DNA of 64,000 nt. Source: Clostridioides difficile ATCC 9689 = DSM 1296 (GTDB lineage Bacteria > Bacillota > Clostridia > Peptostreptococcales > Peptostreptococcaceae). The translations under genes and the position numbers were made by a program. Below, in pieces: positions 17,961-26,367 of the stretch (the first letter of the stretch is position 1; every line of letters starts with the position of its first letter). The notes under the pieces were generated by a model that saw nothing but the letters and a program-made list of their open reading frames with translations, made no database searches and had not been told where the DNA came from. The stretch lies in NCBI RefSeq assembly GCF_001077535.1, contig NZ_CP011968.1, positions 2,914,001 through 2,978,000 of the forward strand. The letters are read 5' to 3'.

Positions 17961-19226
17961 TTAATTTCTCAAGAAGTATACAGTATCAAGCTCTATATTT
18001 TTTATAGCTTCAACTATATCTTTTTTTGTAACCTTTTCTATACTAGATATTATGTCTTGTACTTCAGAATTTGTCTTTGCCATAGATTGAGAGAAAACAA
18101 AATCAGACATACCACCTATATTATCAGTTATAGATTTCATAGAATTAACTAAAGCAAGTTTACTGTTTTCTAATTCTTCATCAGATATATCACCTGCTTT
18201 TACACTTTCTACTTGTTTTTTTATCAATTCTACAGCTTTATCATAATCTTTAGTTTCTATACCAGATGATATAAACATGATACTTTTATACTTCTCTATT
18301 GAAGAGAATATATAGTAACATAAACTTTCTTTTTCTCTTACATTAACAAATAATTTAGAGTGTGGACCACCACCTAAGACATTGCTCCCAACTACTAAAG
18401 CATAATATTTATCTATGTCTGCATAATCCACATTTGCTCTATAACCCATAACTAACTTACCTTGAGTTATTTCCATTTGTTCATCTATAACTTTTACCTC
18501 ATCCACATTTTTTATAAAATCTGCTCTTGGTATATTTATAATTTCTTCTCTTTCAAATTTTAGATTTTTACTTATTATATCTACAACTTTATCTTCATCA
18601 AAATTACCTTCTACAACTATATCTATAGGTGATGTTTTAAGTATGTTTTTATAATGTTCATATAACTCTCTTGAAGTTATACTATCTATTTCATCTTCAT
18701 AACCAAATTCACTTACACTATATCTCTCTCCTTTACACATAGCCTCAATACATTTATCTTGCGCATATTCCTTTTTATCATTTATTATTGATTGTATCTT
18801 TTCTCTTAAATTCTCTTTTTCAATATTTAAATATTCTTCTTTAAACCCACCATCTACAACAAGCGTATTATTTATTACTTCATTAAAAAATTCTACTACT
18901 TCTTCAAATATACTCTCATCTAAATACTTTTCACTTATGTTAATTACTTTAAAACTCAATACTTGACGTTCTCCACGTTTTACAGCATCAGCTCCCATAG
19001 ATGAACCATATAAATCATCTAATTTATTGGATATTGCTCTAGCACTAGGATATTTAGCGCTTCCACTTGCTATTATTGATGGTATTAGAGCATTTTTTGT
19101 AGTTTCTTTTTCATCCAATAGTCTCTGAACATATAAACTTATAAGATTCGATTTAAACTTTTCTGTTTTTATCAAAGTAAGATTAATATTATTACCTAAA
19201 TTTATTATTTTTTTAGTATTAACCAT
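17961..19226 (-). CDS. M16-family peptidase-like protein without zinc motif (YmfF-like)
   Basis: 421 residues with the M16 fold features 'IASGSAKYPSARAISNKLDDLYG', 'NIEKENLREKI', 'GYRANVDYADIDKYYALVVGSNVLGGGPHSKLFVNVREKESLCYY' (each quoted only in part as a landmark) but no HxxEH or HxxEHx variant. It is therefore probably the non-catalytic partner of the gene at 16660-17946, as in heterodimeric M16 enzymes. ATG at 19226 with GGAGG; 14 bases separate its stop from the next start, so the two are translated from one transcript. It is divergent from ychF. Confidence 0.85.
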   Translation of the reverse strand: MVNTKKIINLGNNINLTLIKTEKFKSNLISLYVQRLLDEKETTKNALIPSIIASGSAKYPSARAISNKLDDLYGSSMGADAVKRGERQVLSFKVINISEKYLDESIFEEVVEFFNEVINNTLVVDGGFKEEYLNIEKENLREKIQSIINDKKEYAQDKCIEAMCKGERYSVSEFGYEDEIDSITSRELYEHYKNILKTSPIDIVVEGNFDEDKVVDIISKNLKFEREEIINIPRADFIKNVDEVKVIDEQMEITQGKLVMGYRANVDYADIDKYYALVVGSNVLGGGPHSKLFVNVREKESLCYYIFSSIEKYKSIMFISSGIETKDYDKAVELIKKQVESVKAGDISDEELENSKLALVNSMKSITDNIGGMSDFVFSQSMAKTNSEVQDIISSIEKVTKKDIVEAIKNIELDTVYFLRN

Positions 19227-19541
19227 ATGTACCTCCTATTTTTATTTAAACATCAATTTTAAAATTGAAATTTATTTATTTTTTAATTACATATACTCAC
19301 ATATAAAAACCTTCTATTTAATTATATCCTTTTTATTATTTTCTAAAAGCAATATTTTTATTTAAATTAAATACAAATATTATTTAAATCAATATGCTTT
19401 AAAGTCTAGTTTACAAGCTTGATATATATGATGTATAATCAATATGTATGTCTATAATTAAAACAATTTTGCAATCCTATAGATTGATTGTTTAAAGTTA
19501 TATAAAGAATATAAAAAAGAATAAGAGAGAGGACGATTAAT
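19227..19541. other. divergent intergenic region between the M16 pair and ychF
   Basis: Contains a good sigma-A promoter for ychF (19410-19439) and must also hold the leftward promoter of the M16 pair, which I could not pin down. No gene seen. Confidence 0.5.
19410..19439 (+). promoter_or_regulatory. sigma-A-type promoter of ychF
   Basis: TTTACA at 19410-19415, 18-base spacer, TATAAT at 19434-19439. This gives a leader of roughly 95 bases before ychF. Confidence 0.5.
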
Positions 19542-20639
19542 ATGAAATTAGGCATAGTTGGTTTACCAAATGTAGGTAAAAGCACACTATTTAACGCAAT
19601 AACTCAAGCAGGTGCAGAATCTGCAAATTACCCTTTTTGTACAATAGACCCAAATGTGGGAGTTGTATCTGTTCCAGATGAAAGATTAAACAAACTACAA
19701 GAATTATATAATTCTGAAAAAATAGTTCCTACTGCTATAGAATTTTGTGATATAGCAGGTTTAGTTAGAGGAGCTTCTAAAGGAGAAGGTTTAGGAAATA
19801 AATTCTTATCACATATAAGAGAAGTTGATGCAATAGTTCATGTTGTTAGATGTTTTGAGGATGAAAATGTTGTACATGTAGATGGTTCTGTAGACCCACT
19901 TCGTGATATAGAAACTATAAACTTAGAATTAATTTTCTCAGATATAGAGATTCTTGAAAGAAGAATTAATAAAACTCAAAAAGCTGCTAAGGCTGATAAA
20001 ACTTTAGGTTCTGAACTTGATTTATTAAAATCAATAATGTCTACTTTAGAAGAAAGTAAGTGTGTAAGAACTATGGAATTTACAGAAGATGAACAAACAT
20101 TCGTAAATTCATTGGATTTACTTACATCTAAGCCTGTAATATATGCTTCAAATGTATCAGAAGATGATTTAGCTGATAATGGAGAAAATAATAAATATGT
20201 TCAACAAGTTAAAGCATTTGCAGAAACAGAAGATGCCGAAGTTGTTGTAGTATGTGCACAAATAGAAGCAGAAATTTCTGAACTTGATTCTGCTGAAGAA
20301 AAGAAAGAGTTTTTAGAAACATTAGGTCTTGAACAATCAGGGCTTGATAAGCTTATAAAATCTTCTTATGCTTTACTTGGTTTAATTTCATTCTTAACTG
20401 CTGGTCCAAAAGAAGTTAGAGCATGGACTATAAAAGTTGGAAGTAAAGCTCCTCAGGCAGGAGGAAAAATACATTCTGATATAGAAAGAGGATTTATCAG
20501 AGCAGAAACAATAGCCTTTAATGATTTGGTTGAGCATGGTACTATGGCTGCTGCTAAAGAAAAAGGGTTGGTTAAATTAGAAGGTAAAGAATACATAGTT
20601 AAAGATGGAGATGTAATATTATTTAGATTTAATGTTTAA
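19542..20639 (+). CDS. ychF: ribosome-associated ATPase YchF (Obg family)
   Basis: 365 residues. G1 loop GLPNVGKSTLFNAIT at residues 6-20, G3 'DIAGLVRGASKGEGLGNKFL', then the coiled coil and the C-terminal TGS domain ('FLTAGPKEVRAWTI', 'VKDGDVILFRFNV'). YchF/Ola1 proteins prefer ATP to GTP and bind ribosomes; roles in stress responses are known elsewhere. ATG with GAGAGAGGA ahead. Monocistronic: own promoter and own terminator. Confidence 0.97.
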   Translation: MKLGIVGLPNVGKSTLFNAITQAGAESANYPFCTIDPNVGVVSVPDERLNKLQELYNSEKIVPTAIEFCDIAGLVRGASKGEGLGNKFLSHIREVDAIVHVVRCFEDENVVHVDGSVDPLRDIETINLELIFSDIEILERRINKTQKAAKADKTLGSELDLLKSIMSTLEESKCVRTMEFTEDEQTFVNSLDLLTSKPVIYASNVSEDDLADNGENNKYVQQVKAFAETEDAEVVVVCAQIEAEISELDSAEEKKEFLETLGLEQSGLDKLIKSSYALLGLISFLTAGPKEVRAWTIKVGSKAPQAGGKIHSDIERGFIRAETIAFNDLVEHGTMAAAKEKGLVKLEGKEYIVKDGDVILFRFNV

Positions 20640-20742
20640 AATGATTAATCGTATACACTTTGACTATTATATATAATAACTAAAAAACTAAGATTATAAT
20701 AATACAATATTATCTTATAATAATTATATAGAATTTAAAAAT

Positions 20743-20798
20743 AAAAGAAGAGTATTTCAAATGATTTGTATAAATTATTATGAAAAACTCTTTTTTTG
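20743..20798 (+). terminator. terminator of ychF
   Basis: Imperfect stem built from AAGAGTATTTCA (20748 on) and TGAAAAACTCTT (up to 20792), ending in seven T residues. Confidence 0.7.
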
Positions 20799-21048
20799 AT
20801 ATAATAAAATTACTTACATATATAACATTTAAATTTATAAATTATCTTTTTATTTTTTAAAATATGTATAACACACCTATAGAAATTACTATTATTACTA
20901 TCTAAAGTATTTTGCTATAATCCCATATACTCTTACCTCAAAAACATTCAAATAGAAAAAATACTACATAATTAATAAACTTTGCCCAATAATTCCTAAA
21001 ATAATATCATAACAATGATTTATGTTTTATAATAGTATATTTTTACAT

Positions 21049-21085
21049 AAAAAAGTGAACATTGATTAACAAAGTTCACTTTTTT
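21049..21085 (-). terminator. terminator of the EAL gene (can act both ways)
   Basis: 12-bp perfect stem (21049-21060 with 21074-21085), 13-base loop, A and T tracts on both sides, about 30 bases past the stop of the minus-strand gene. Confidence 0.85.
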
Positions 21086-21117
21086 ATAAATTTTTATGTT
21101 ATAATTCACAATTTTAT

Positions 21118-23397
21118 TTAATTTGTTTCTTTTCTATTTAAACTATATCTATCTAATATTAATTTTTCATATTCTTCTATTGGCATTGGTCTAGCAAATA
21201 AAAATCCTTGAGCCATATCACAACCTATAAACCTTAAAAACTCTGCTTGCTCTACAGTTTCAACACCTTCTGAAACAACTTTTATATCAAGTTGCTTTGC
21301 CATTTGAACAATACTTGAAACTACAATTTGACTCTTTTTTGCATTTCCCACTGTTATAAAGAATTGCCTATCTAATTTCAATACATCAATTGGCATATCT
21401 TTAAGCATATTTAAAGAAGAATAACCAGAACCAAAATCATCCATAGAAATTTTAAATCCAACAGATTTCAAAGTTTGCATTATTTTAAATAATATTTTTG
21501 TATTGTCAAATATTGCACTTTCTGTCAATTCAATCTCAATTAAATTTGGTTCAACTTCATATTCTTTTGTTATTCTTTCAAGCTCAGAAATAAAGCCTGG
21601 ATTCTCAAGATGTACTCTTGATAAGTTTATTGATATAGGAAATGTGGGGAAATTTTCATTTTCCCAACGTTTAAAATTTTTACAAACTTGGGTAAATACA
21701 AACATATCCAATTCTGTTATAAAACCATTTTTCTCAAAAATAGGAATAAATACACCTGGACTTATTAGACCTTTTTTAGGATGTTGCCAACGTACAAGTG
21801 CTTCAGCACCTACAATTTTAGTAGTTGATAAATCAACCTTAGGCTGTAAATAAACTTTAAATTGTTCATTTTTTAAAGCATCATGCATTTCTTGTTCAAT
21901 ATCACGTTCTTCTATGAGAGTTTCTTTTAAATTTTCAGCATAAATCTCATAAACTTTTAAATATTTTCTTTTTACTGTAGTTTTTGCAATCATAGCTTTG
22001 TCAAGACAGGTAGAAATATTTGTTTCTCCCTCTTCAACAAAATATACACCTATAGATGGAATTAAATTGAGTTCTACTCCCAAACTTGTTTTTATCATTG
22101 ACAATTTTTTACGTATAAGTTCACATATTTCTATAATTGACTCTCTATTATTTTTCTTTTCAAATATTATAGCAAAATTGTCATTTGAAATTCTTGAAAA
22201 TACAGATTGCTCTTTAAATATATTCTTAATTATCTCTGCTATTTCCTTTAATACTCTATCTCCTTCTTCATACCCAAACCTATCATTTACTAGCTTAAAC
22301 TTATCTATATCAAAATAAATTAAAACTAGATTCTTTTTCTCATGAGAGGATAAAAATTTTCCCCCTTCAAGATTAAATTTATTTGAATTGCCAATACCTG
22401 TAACGTTATCTTTAAAAGCAAATTCTTCCAATTTTTCCTTACTCTTTTTATGTATAAATAGTATATAAATTGTTAATGCCGTAAAGATTATAATCAAGAC
22501 TACACATGCTGATAATGTAAGTTTTATAATAGCATATGATTTCTCAGATATAGCAGTTTTAGGAACTTCAGAAAAAAGATACCAATCATTGATTCCTATT
22601 GGGGCATAACTTAAATAATATCCTTTTCCAAACATACTATAACTTAATGAACCTGATTTAAAGTTTTTTATATTTGACTTCATATTATTGATACTAGATT
22701 TTGATATTGAATCACTTCTGCCAATGTAAGAAAATAAATTTTCTTTAGTAGAGTTGGCGTTTTTACTGCTTGGATTTAAAACAATATCACCATTACTTCT
22801 AGTTATATAAGAATATCCTTTTCCATTAAATGTAGGTACAGAAAGTATTTTTTCATACAACTTCGTACTATGTGTGGCAAATATAACTCCTTTAACCTCA
22901 TTATCTTTATAAATTGGTACAGAATATACATTAATATTACTATTGGTATTTTTATCATCTTCTATTACATCTTTTAATTTTCCTGTTATAACCACTTCTC
23001 CTTGCATTGATTTTAAGAAATAATCTCTTTTAGAGAAGTCTTCTATATAACCATCTGTAGTGTATGCTGTACCATTTGGTAAAATAACTCCCATTCTTTT
23101 AAATGAACTATTAATAGCTTGTCTTTTTAGTATAGAAAGGATATTATCTACTTCAAAAGACTCTTCTCCTTCAATAAATATTGAAATTGACTCTAGTAAC
23201 TTTATATCTCCATTAATTTGTTTTTTTAACACATTGACGCTTTGATTTGCTATTTCTGAAAGATATTGATTCGTTTCTTCACCTAATGTCTTATTCAACC
23301 TTGAACCATAAATCAAACAGGAAATTGTAATTACTAAGATACTTATGACAGCAATTATGGACAAACCATACCTATTATTTTTTGCATCACTTAACAT
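21118..23397 (-). CDS. membrane c-di-GMP phosphodiesterase: sensor domain, degenerate GGDEF, EAL
   Basis: 759 residues: membrane helix (about 11-31), large extracytoplasmic Cache-type sensor (about 35-285), second helix (about 290-313), GGDEF domain (about 325-490), EAL domain (about 500-750). The GGDEF loop reads SNDNF, so cyclase activity is not expected, though 'YFDIDKFKLVNDRFGYEEGD' is intact and the domain may still bind GTP. The EAL domain keeps EALVRW, NLSRVHL, ELTES, the DDFGSGYS loop, KLDRQF, SEGVET and QGFLFARP, so hydrolysis of c-di-GMP to pGpG is expected. Flanked by terminators; monocistronic. ATG behind AGGAAG. Confidence 0.93.
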   Translation of the reverse strand: MLSDAKNNRYGLSIIAVISILVITISCLIYGSRLNKTLGEETNQYLSEIANQSVNVLKKQINGDIKLLESISIFIEGEESFEVDNILSILKRQAINSSFKRMGVILPNGTAYTTDGYIEDFSKRDYFLKSMQGEVVITGKLKDVIEDDKNTNSNINVYSVPIYKDNEVKGVIFATHSTKLYEKILSVPTFNGKGYSYITRSNGDIVLNPSSKNANSTKENLFSYIGRSDSISKSSINNMKSNIKNFKSGSLSYSMFGKGYYLSYAPIGINDWYLFSEVPKTAISEKSYAIIKLTLSACVVLIIIFTALTIYILFIHKKSKEKLEEFAFKDNVTGIGNSNKFNLEGGKFLSSHEKKNLVLIYFDIDKFKLVNDRFGYEEGDRVLKEIAEIIKNIFKEQSVFSRISNDNFAIIFEKKNNRESIIEICELIRKKLSMIKTSLGVELNLIPSIGVYFVEEGETNISTCLDKAMIAKTTVKRKYLKVYEIYAENLKETLIEERDIEQEMHDALKNEQFKVYLQPKVDLSTTKIVGAEALVRWQHPKKGLISPGVFIPIFEKNGFITELDMFVFTQVCKNFKRWENENFPTFPISINLSRVHLENPGFISELERITKEYEVEPNLIEIELTESAIFDNTKILFKIMQTLKSVGFKISMDDFGSGYSSLNMLKDMPIDVLKLDRQFFITVGNAKKSQIVVSSIVQMAKQLDIKVVSEGVETVEQAEFLRFIGCDMAQGFLFARPMPIEEYEKLILDRYSLNRKETN

Positions 23398-23594
23398 TAT
23401 GCTTCCTGCCTTTCTCGAATCTATGTATGTATAATCATTATCTTATGACAATTATTGTAAACATTTTATAATAATACTTATTTTTCCATATTTACTGTAA
23501 TTATACAAAATTATAAACTTTATTACAACAATAAATTAATTAATATAGATATTAGTGTTTATATTATTGCATTATCTATTTTACAATTATTTAC

Positions 23595-23640
23595 ATATAA
23601 AAAAATGTAATATCAAAGTGAAGCTTGATATTACATTTTT
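23595..23640 (-). terminator. terminator of murE
   Basis: Perfect 16-bp stem (23601-23616 with 23625-23640), 8-base loop, T tract on the minus strand, 27 bases past the murE stop. Confidence 0.9.
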
Positions 23641-23667
23641 GTTCTTGTATTTTGTTTAATTTTTATG

Positions 23668-25122
23668 CTACATCTTACTTAAACACTCATTTGCAACTTC
23701 TTTATCATCAAAATGATGCTTAACTTTACCTATAATTTGATAAGTTTCATGTCCCTTACCTGTTATAATTACAACATCATCCTTTTTTGCCATACTTATA
23801 GCTTCTGCTATAGCTTGTTCTCTATCAACAACAACATGGTAATTTTCTTTTTTCTTGTCAATTCCTTCAAGTATATCTTTTATTATTGCCTCTGGTTCTT
23901 CAGTTCTTGGATTATCAGAAGTTATAATACATAAATCAGAATATTTTTGTCCAATTGCTCCCATCAAAGGTCTCTTTTCAGTATCTCTATCTCCACCACA
24001 CCCAAACACAGAAATTATTTTTCCTTCTGCAAATTGTTGAGTTGTCTTTAGTACATTTTCAAGTGCGTCAGGAGTATGAGCATAGTCTACAATTACGCTT
24101 ATACCTTTATCATTTGGAACTGTTTCAAACCTTCCTGATACTCCATTAGAAAGTCTAAGGCCTTCTTTATATATTGGTTTAGGTATGCCAAGTACATAGC
24201 AAGCAGCTATAACTGCTAAAGTATTATATACTGTAAACATTCCTGGAACTGGTATAAATATTACTTCTTCATATGAAGGTGTTATTAATCTATAAGATAC
24301 TCCATCCGAATCTGATTTTATATCTCTAGCCATAAAATCAGCCTTAGTATCAACACCATAAGTGTAACAAGGTACATTTATACCTTTTATATTTTCATAT
24401 ATCTTTTTTCCACCTTCATCATCTATGTTTATTATATTTGCCATAGTAGTCTTAAAAAATAATTTTTCTTTTGCTTTTCTATAATCCTCTAAATCTTTAT
24501 GAAAATCTAAATGGTCTGGTGTTAAATTTGTAAATATGCCTAGTTTAAAGTCTGTTTCATCAACTCTATTTAATGCCAATGAATGTGATGAAACTTCCAT
24601 AGCACAGTAGTCACATCCATTATCCAACATATTATTAAAATGATATTGTAAATCTATACTTTCTGGAGTTGTTGAATTGGAAACAATGTCTTTTTCTCCA
24701 TCAAAAATTTTTATAGTTCCTATAAGTCCAACTTTATTCTTATTTAAAGTTAATATCTCATTTAGTATAGTAGTTATACTAGTTTTTCCATTAGTACCTG
24801 TAACTCCTATAACGTTAAATTTTTGAGATGGATGATTGTAAAAATTATCAGCTACTTTTGCCATATCTTTTCTTGTATCTTTTACCTTTATAAATGTACA
24901 TCCTTTTATTTCTACATCTTCTTCAACAAGAAATGCACTTGCTCCCTTTTCTATGGCATCTTTTATATACTTATGACCATCTGACACAAATCCTTTTATA
25001 CATATAAATAATGTACCTTTTGTAACCTTTCTTGAATCATATTGTACATTATTAATATCTATATTTAATTCACCCTTGACATTGATTATATCCAACCCCT
25101 GTATAATATCATTTAATTTCAT
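23668..25122 (-). CDS. murE: UDP-MurNAc-L-Ala-D-Glu:meso-diaminopimelate ligase MurE
   Basis: Adds the third residue of the stem peptide. P-loop GTNGKTS at 109-115, 'TNLTPDHLDFH' near 198-208, 'VDYAHTPDALENVL' near 345-358. The substrate-selecting motif DNPR (403-406) is the one found in meso-DAP enzymes rather than L-Lys enzymes, so the cell wall should be DAP-type. 484 residues, usual length. ATG with AGGGAGG. It is about 10 kb from the rest of the mur cluster and on the same strand, as a single-gene unit with its own terminator. Confidence 0.97.
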   Translation of the reverse strand: MKLNDIIQGLDIINVKGELNIDINNVQYDSRKVTKGTLFICIKGFVSDGHKYIKDAIEKGASAFLVEEDVEIKGCTFIKVKDTRKDMAKVADNFYNHPSQKFNVIGVTGTNGKTSITTILNEILTLNKNKVGLIGTIKIFDGEKDIVSNSTTPESIDLQYHFNNMLDNGCDYCAMEVSSHSLALNRVDETDFKLGIFTNLTPDHLDFHKDLEDYRKAKEKLFFKTTMANIINIDDEGGKKIYENIKGINVPCYTYGVDTKADFMARDIKSDSDGVSYRLITPSYEEVIFIPVPGMFTVYNTLAVIAACYVLGIPKPIYKEGLRLSNGVSGRFETVPNDKGISVIVDYAHTPDALENVLKTTQQFAEGKIISVFGCGGDRDTEKRPLMGAIGQKYSDLCIITSDNPRTEEPEAIIKDILEGIDKKKENYHVVVDREQAIAEAISMAKKDDVVIITGKGHETYQIIGKVKHHFDDKEVANECLSKM

Positions 25123-25216
25123 AAATGCTTTCCTCCCTTTAAACTCTTTCTGCTAAAATTACACTACATATAATATTATATTAAGAATTTTTTACTATGT
25201 GAATGGTTAAAAATGC

Positions 25217-25245
25217 TTGAAACATTGCAAAAAATGCTCTATAAT
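25217..25245 (+). promoter_or_regulatory. sigma-A promoter of the AraC-type gene
   Basis: TTGAAA at 25217-25222, exactly 17 bases, TATAAT at 25240-25245. Its position rules out the more upstream in-frame ATG at 25217 as a start codon for this transcript. Confidence 0.75.
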
Positions 25246-25285
25246 TTTCTATAATATAACTGAGGAAAGGTCTTCTATAAAAACT

Positions 25286-26155
25286 ATGGATAATAAAATC
25301 GGGTACTTAAACGATAACTTTAAAATATTTAATATTAGAGATAAAAAAGATATACAATTTGAATACCATAATCATGATTTTAATAAGATAATTATATTTA
25401 TAAATGGAAATGTAACTTATTTTGTTGATGGTATTCCCTATAAACTAAAGCCTTGGGATATACTCTTTATCAGCAATAATGAAATACATAAACCAGTTAT
25501 AGATTCAAATGTCTTTTATGAGAGAATTGCAATATGGATTAGCCCAGAATTTATGAAAAAAAATAGTGATGCTAATAGTGACTTAGAAAAATGTTTTAAA
25601 ATAGCTACAGAGAATAAATGCAATAGATTGCGTTTAAATATACATGATATTGAATCTATTAAGAGTTTTATTGAGCAAATAAATATTTCCGAATCCAATA
25701 CTGAATTTGGAAATGAAATATTGAGAAATACATTATTTATACAACTTATGATATTCTTAAACAGAATTTTCCTAAAAAATGAAAATATGGAATCAACAGA
25801 AGACGTTTTTTATGATGAAACTATTAAGAAAGTATTAAACTATATAAATTCAAATATAGATGATAAGCTTTCAATAGATAGCATATCGTCTGAATTTTTT
25901 ATAAGTAAGTATTATCTTATGAGAAAATTTAAATCTCATACTGGAACGTCTATACACAATTATATAGTTCAAAAAAGATTAATTTTGGCAAAATCACTAA
26001 TAACCAATGGTCACCTTATGAGTGAAGTTTGTAATAAATGTGGATTCAACGATTATTCTAGTTTTGTAAGGGCATTTAAAAAAAACTACGGTGTATCTCC
26101 TAAAAATTATATAAACAATAAAAATCCTTTGGATATTACTCTTTTAGATGAATAG
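25286..26155 (+). CDS. AraC-family regulator with N-terminal cupin domain
   Basis: 289 residues from the ATG at 25286. N-terminal cupin-like sensing domain ('YHNHDFNKIIIFINGNVTYFVDG', quoted in part; about residues 25-150) and C-terminal double helix-turn-helix (about 190-285) with 'YLMRKFKSHTGTSIHNYI' and 'CGFNDYSSFVRAFKKNYGVSPKNY' as landmarks. A GAGGAAAGG site lies 15 bases before the ATG, rather far, so the start is not certain; but any start upstream of about 25252 would precede the promoter's transcript. Likely ligand a sugar or small metabolite, target unknown; it is divergent from murE and convergent with ptsG. Confidence 0.85.
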   Translation: MDNKIGYLNDNFKIFNIRDKKDIQFEYHNHDFNKIIIFINGNVTYFVDGIPYKLKPWDILFISNNEIHKPVIDSNVFYERIAIWISPEFMKKNSDANSDLEKCFKIATENKCNRLRLNIHDIESIKSFIEQINISESNTEFGNEILRNTLFIQLMIFLNRIFLKNENMESTEDVFYDETIKKVLNYINSNIDDKLSIDSISSEFFISKYYLMRKFKSHTGTSIHNYIVQKRLILAKSLITNGHLMSEVCNKCGFNDYSSFVRAFKKNYGVSPKNYINNKNPLDITLLDE

Positions 26156-26181
26156 ATAATTTATGTAAATTTTATTTTAAT

Positions 26182-26230
26182 AAAACTTGAAGTATTAGTG
26201 TATTTATCTTACTAATACCTCAAGTTTTTT
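26182..26230 (+). terminator. terminator of the AraC-type gene
   Basis: 18-base arms (26182-26199 with 26211-26228) with one mismatch, then six T residues. Confidence 0.88.
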
Positions 26231-26367
26231 AATGTTTTAAAATATATCAAAATATAATGATATATATTTCTATTACTTAAAATATATATTAAATAAATTG
26301 CATGTTAACTGAACCTATTTATATATTTATTAAATCTCACATAACTTTTAGTTACACTATCATATAG

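Larger units (their letters stand above)
20640..21117. other. intergenic region between convergent ychF and the EAL gene
   Basis: Holds the two terminators listed separately (20743-20798 and 21049-21085). The roughly 250 bases between them are AT-rich with no convincing open frame. Confidence 0.5.

Noticed and set aside
21118-23397. Diguanylate cyclase activity
   Set aside because: The GGDEF signature is SNDNF, which lacks the residues needed for catalysis.
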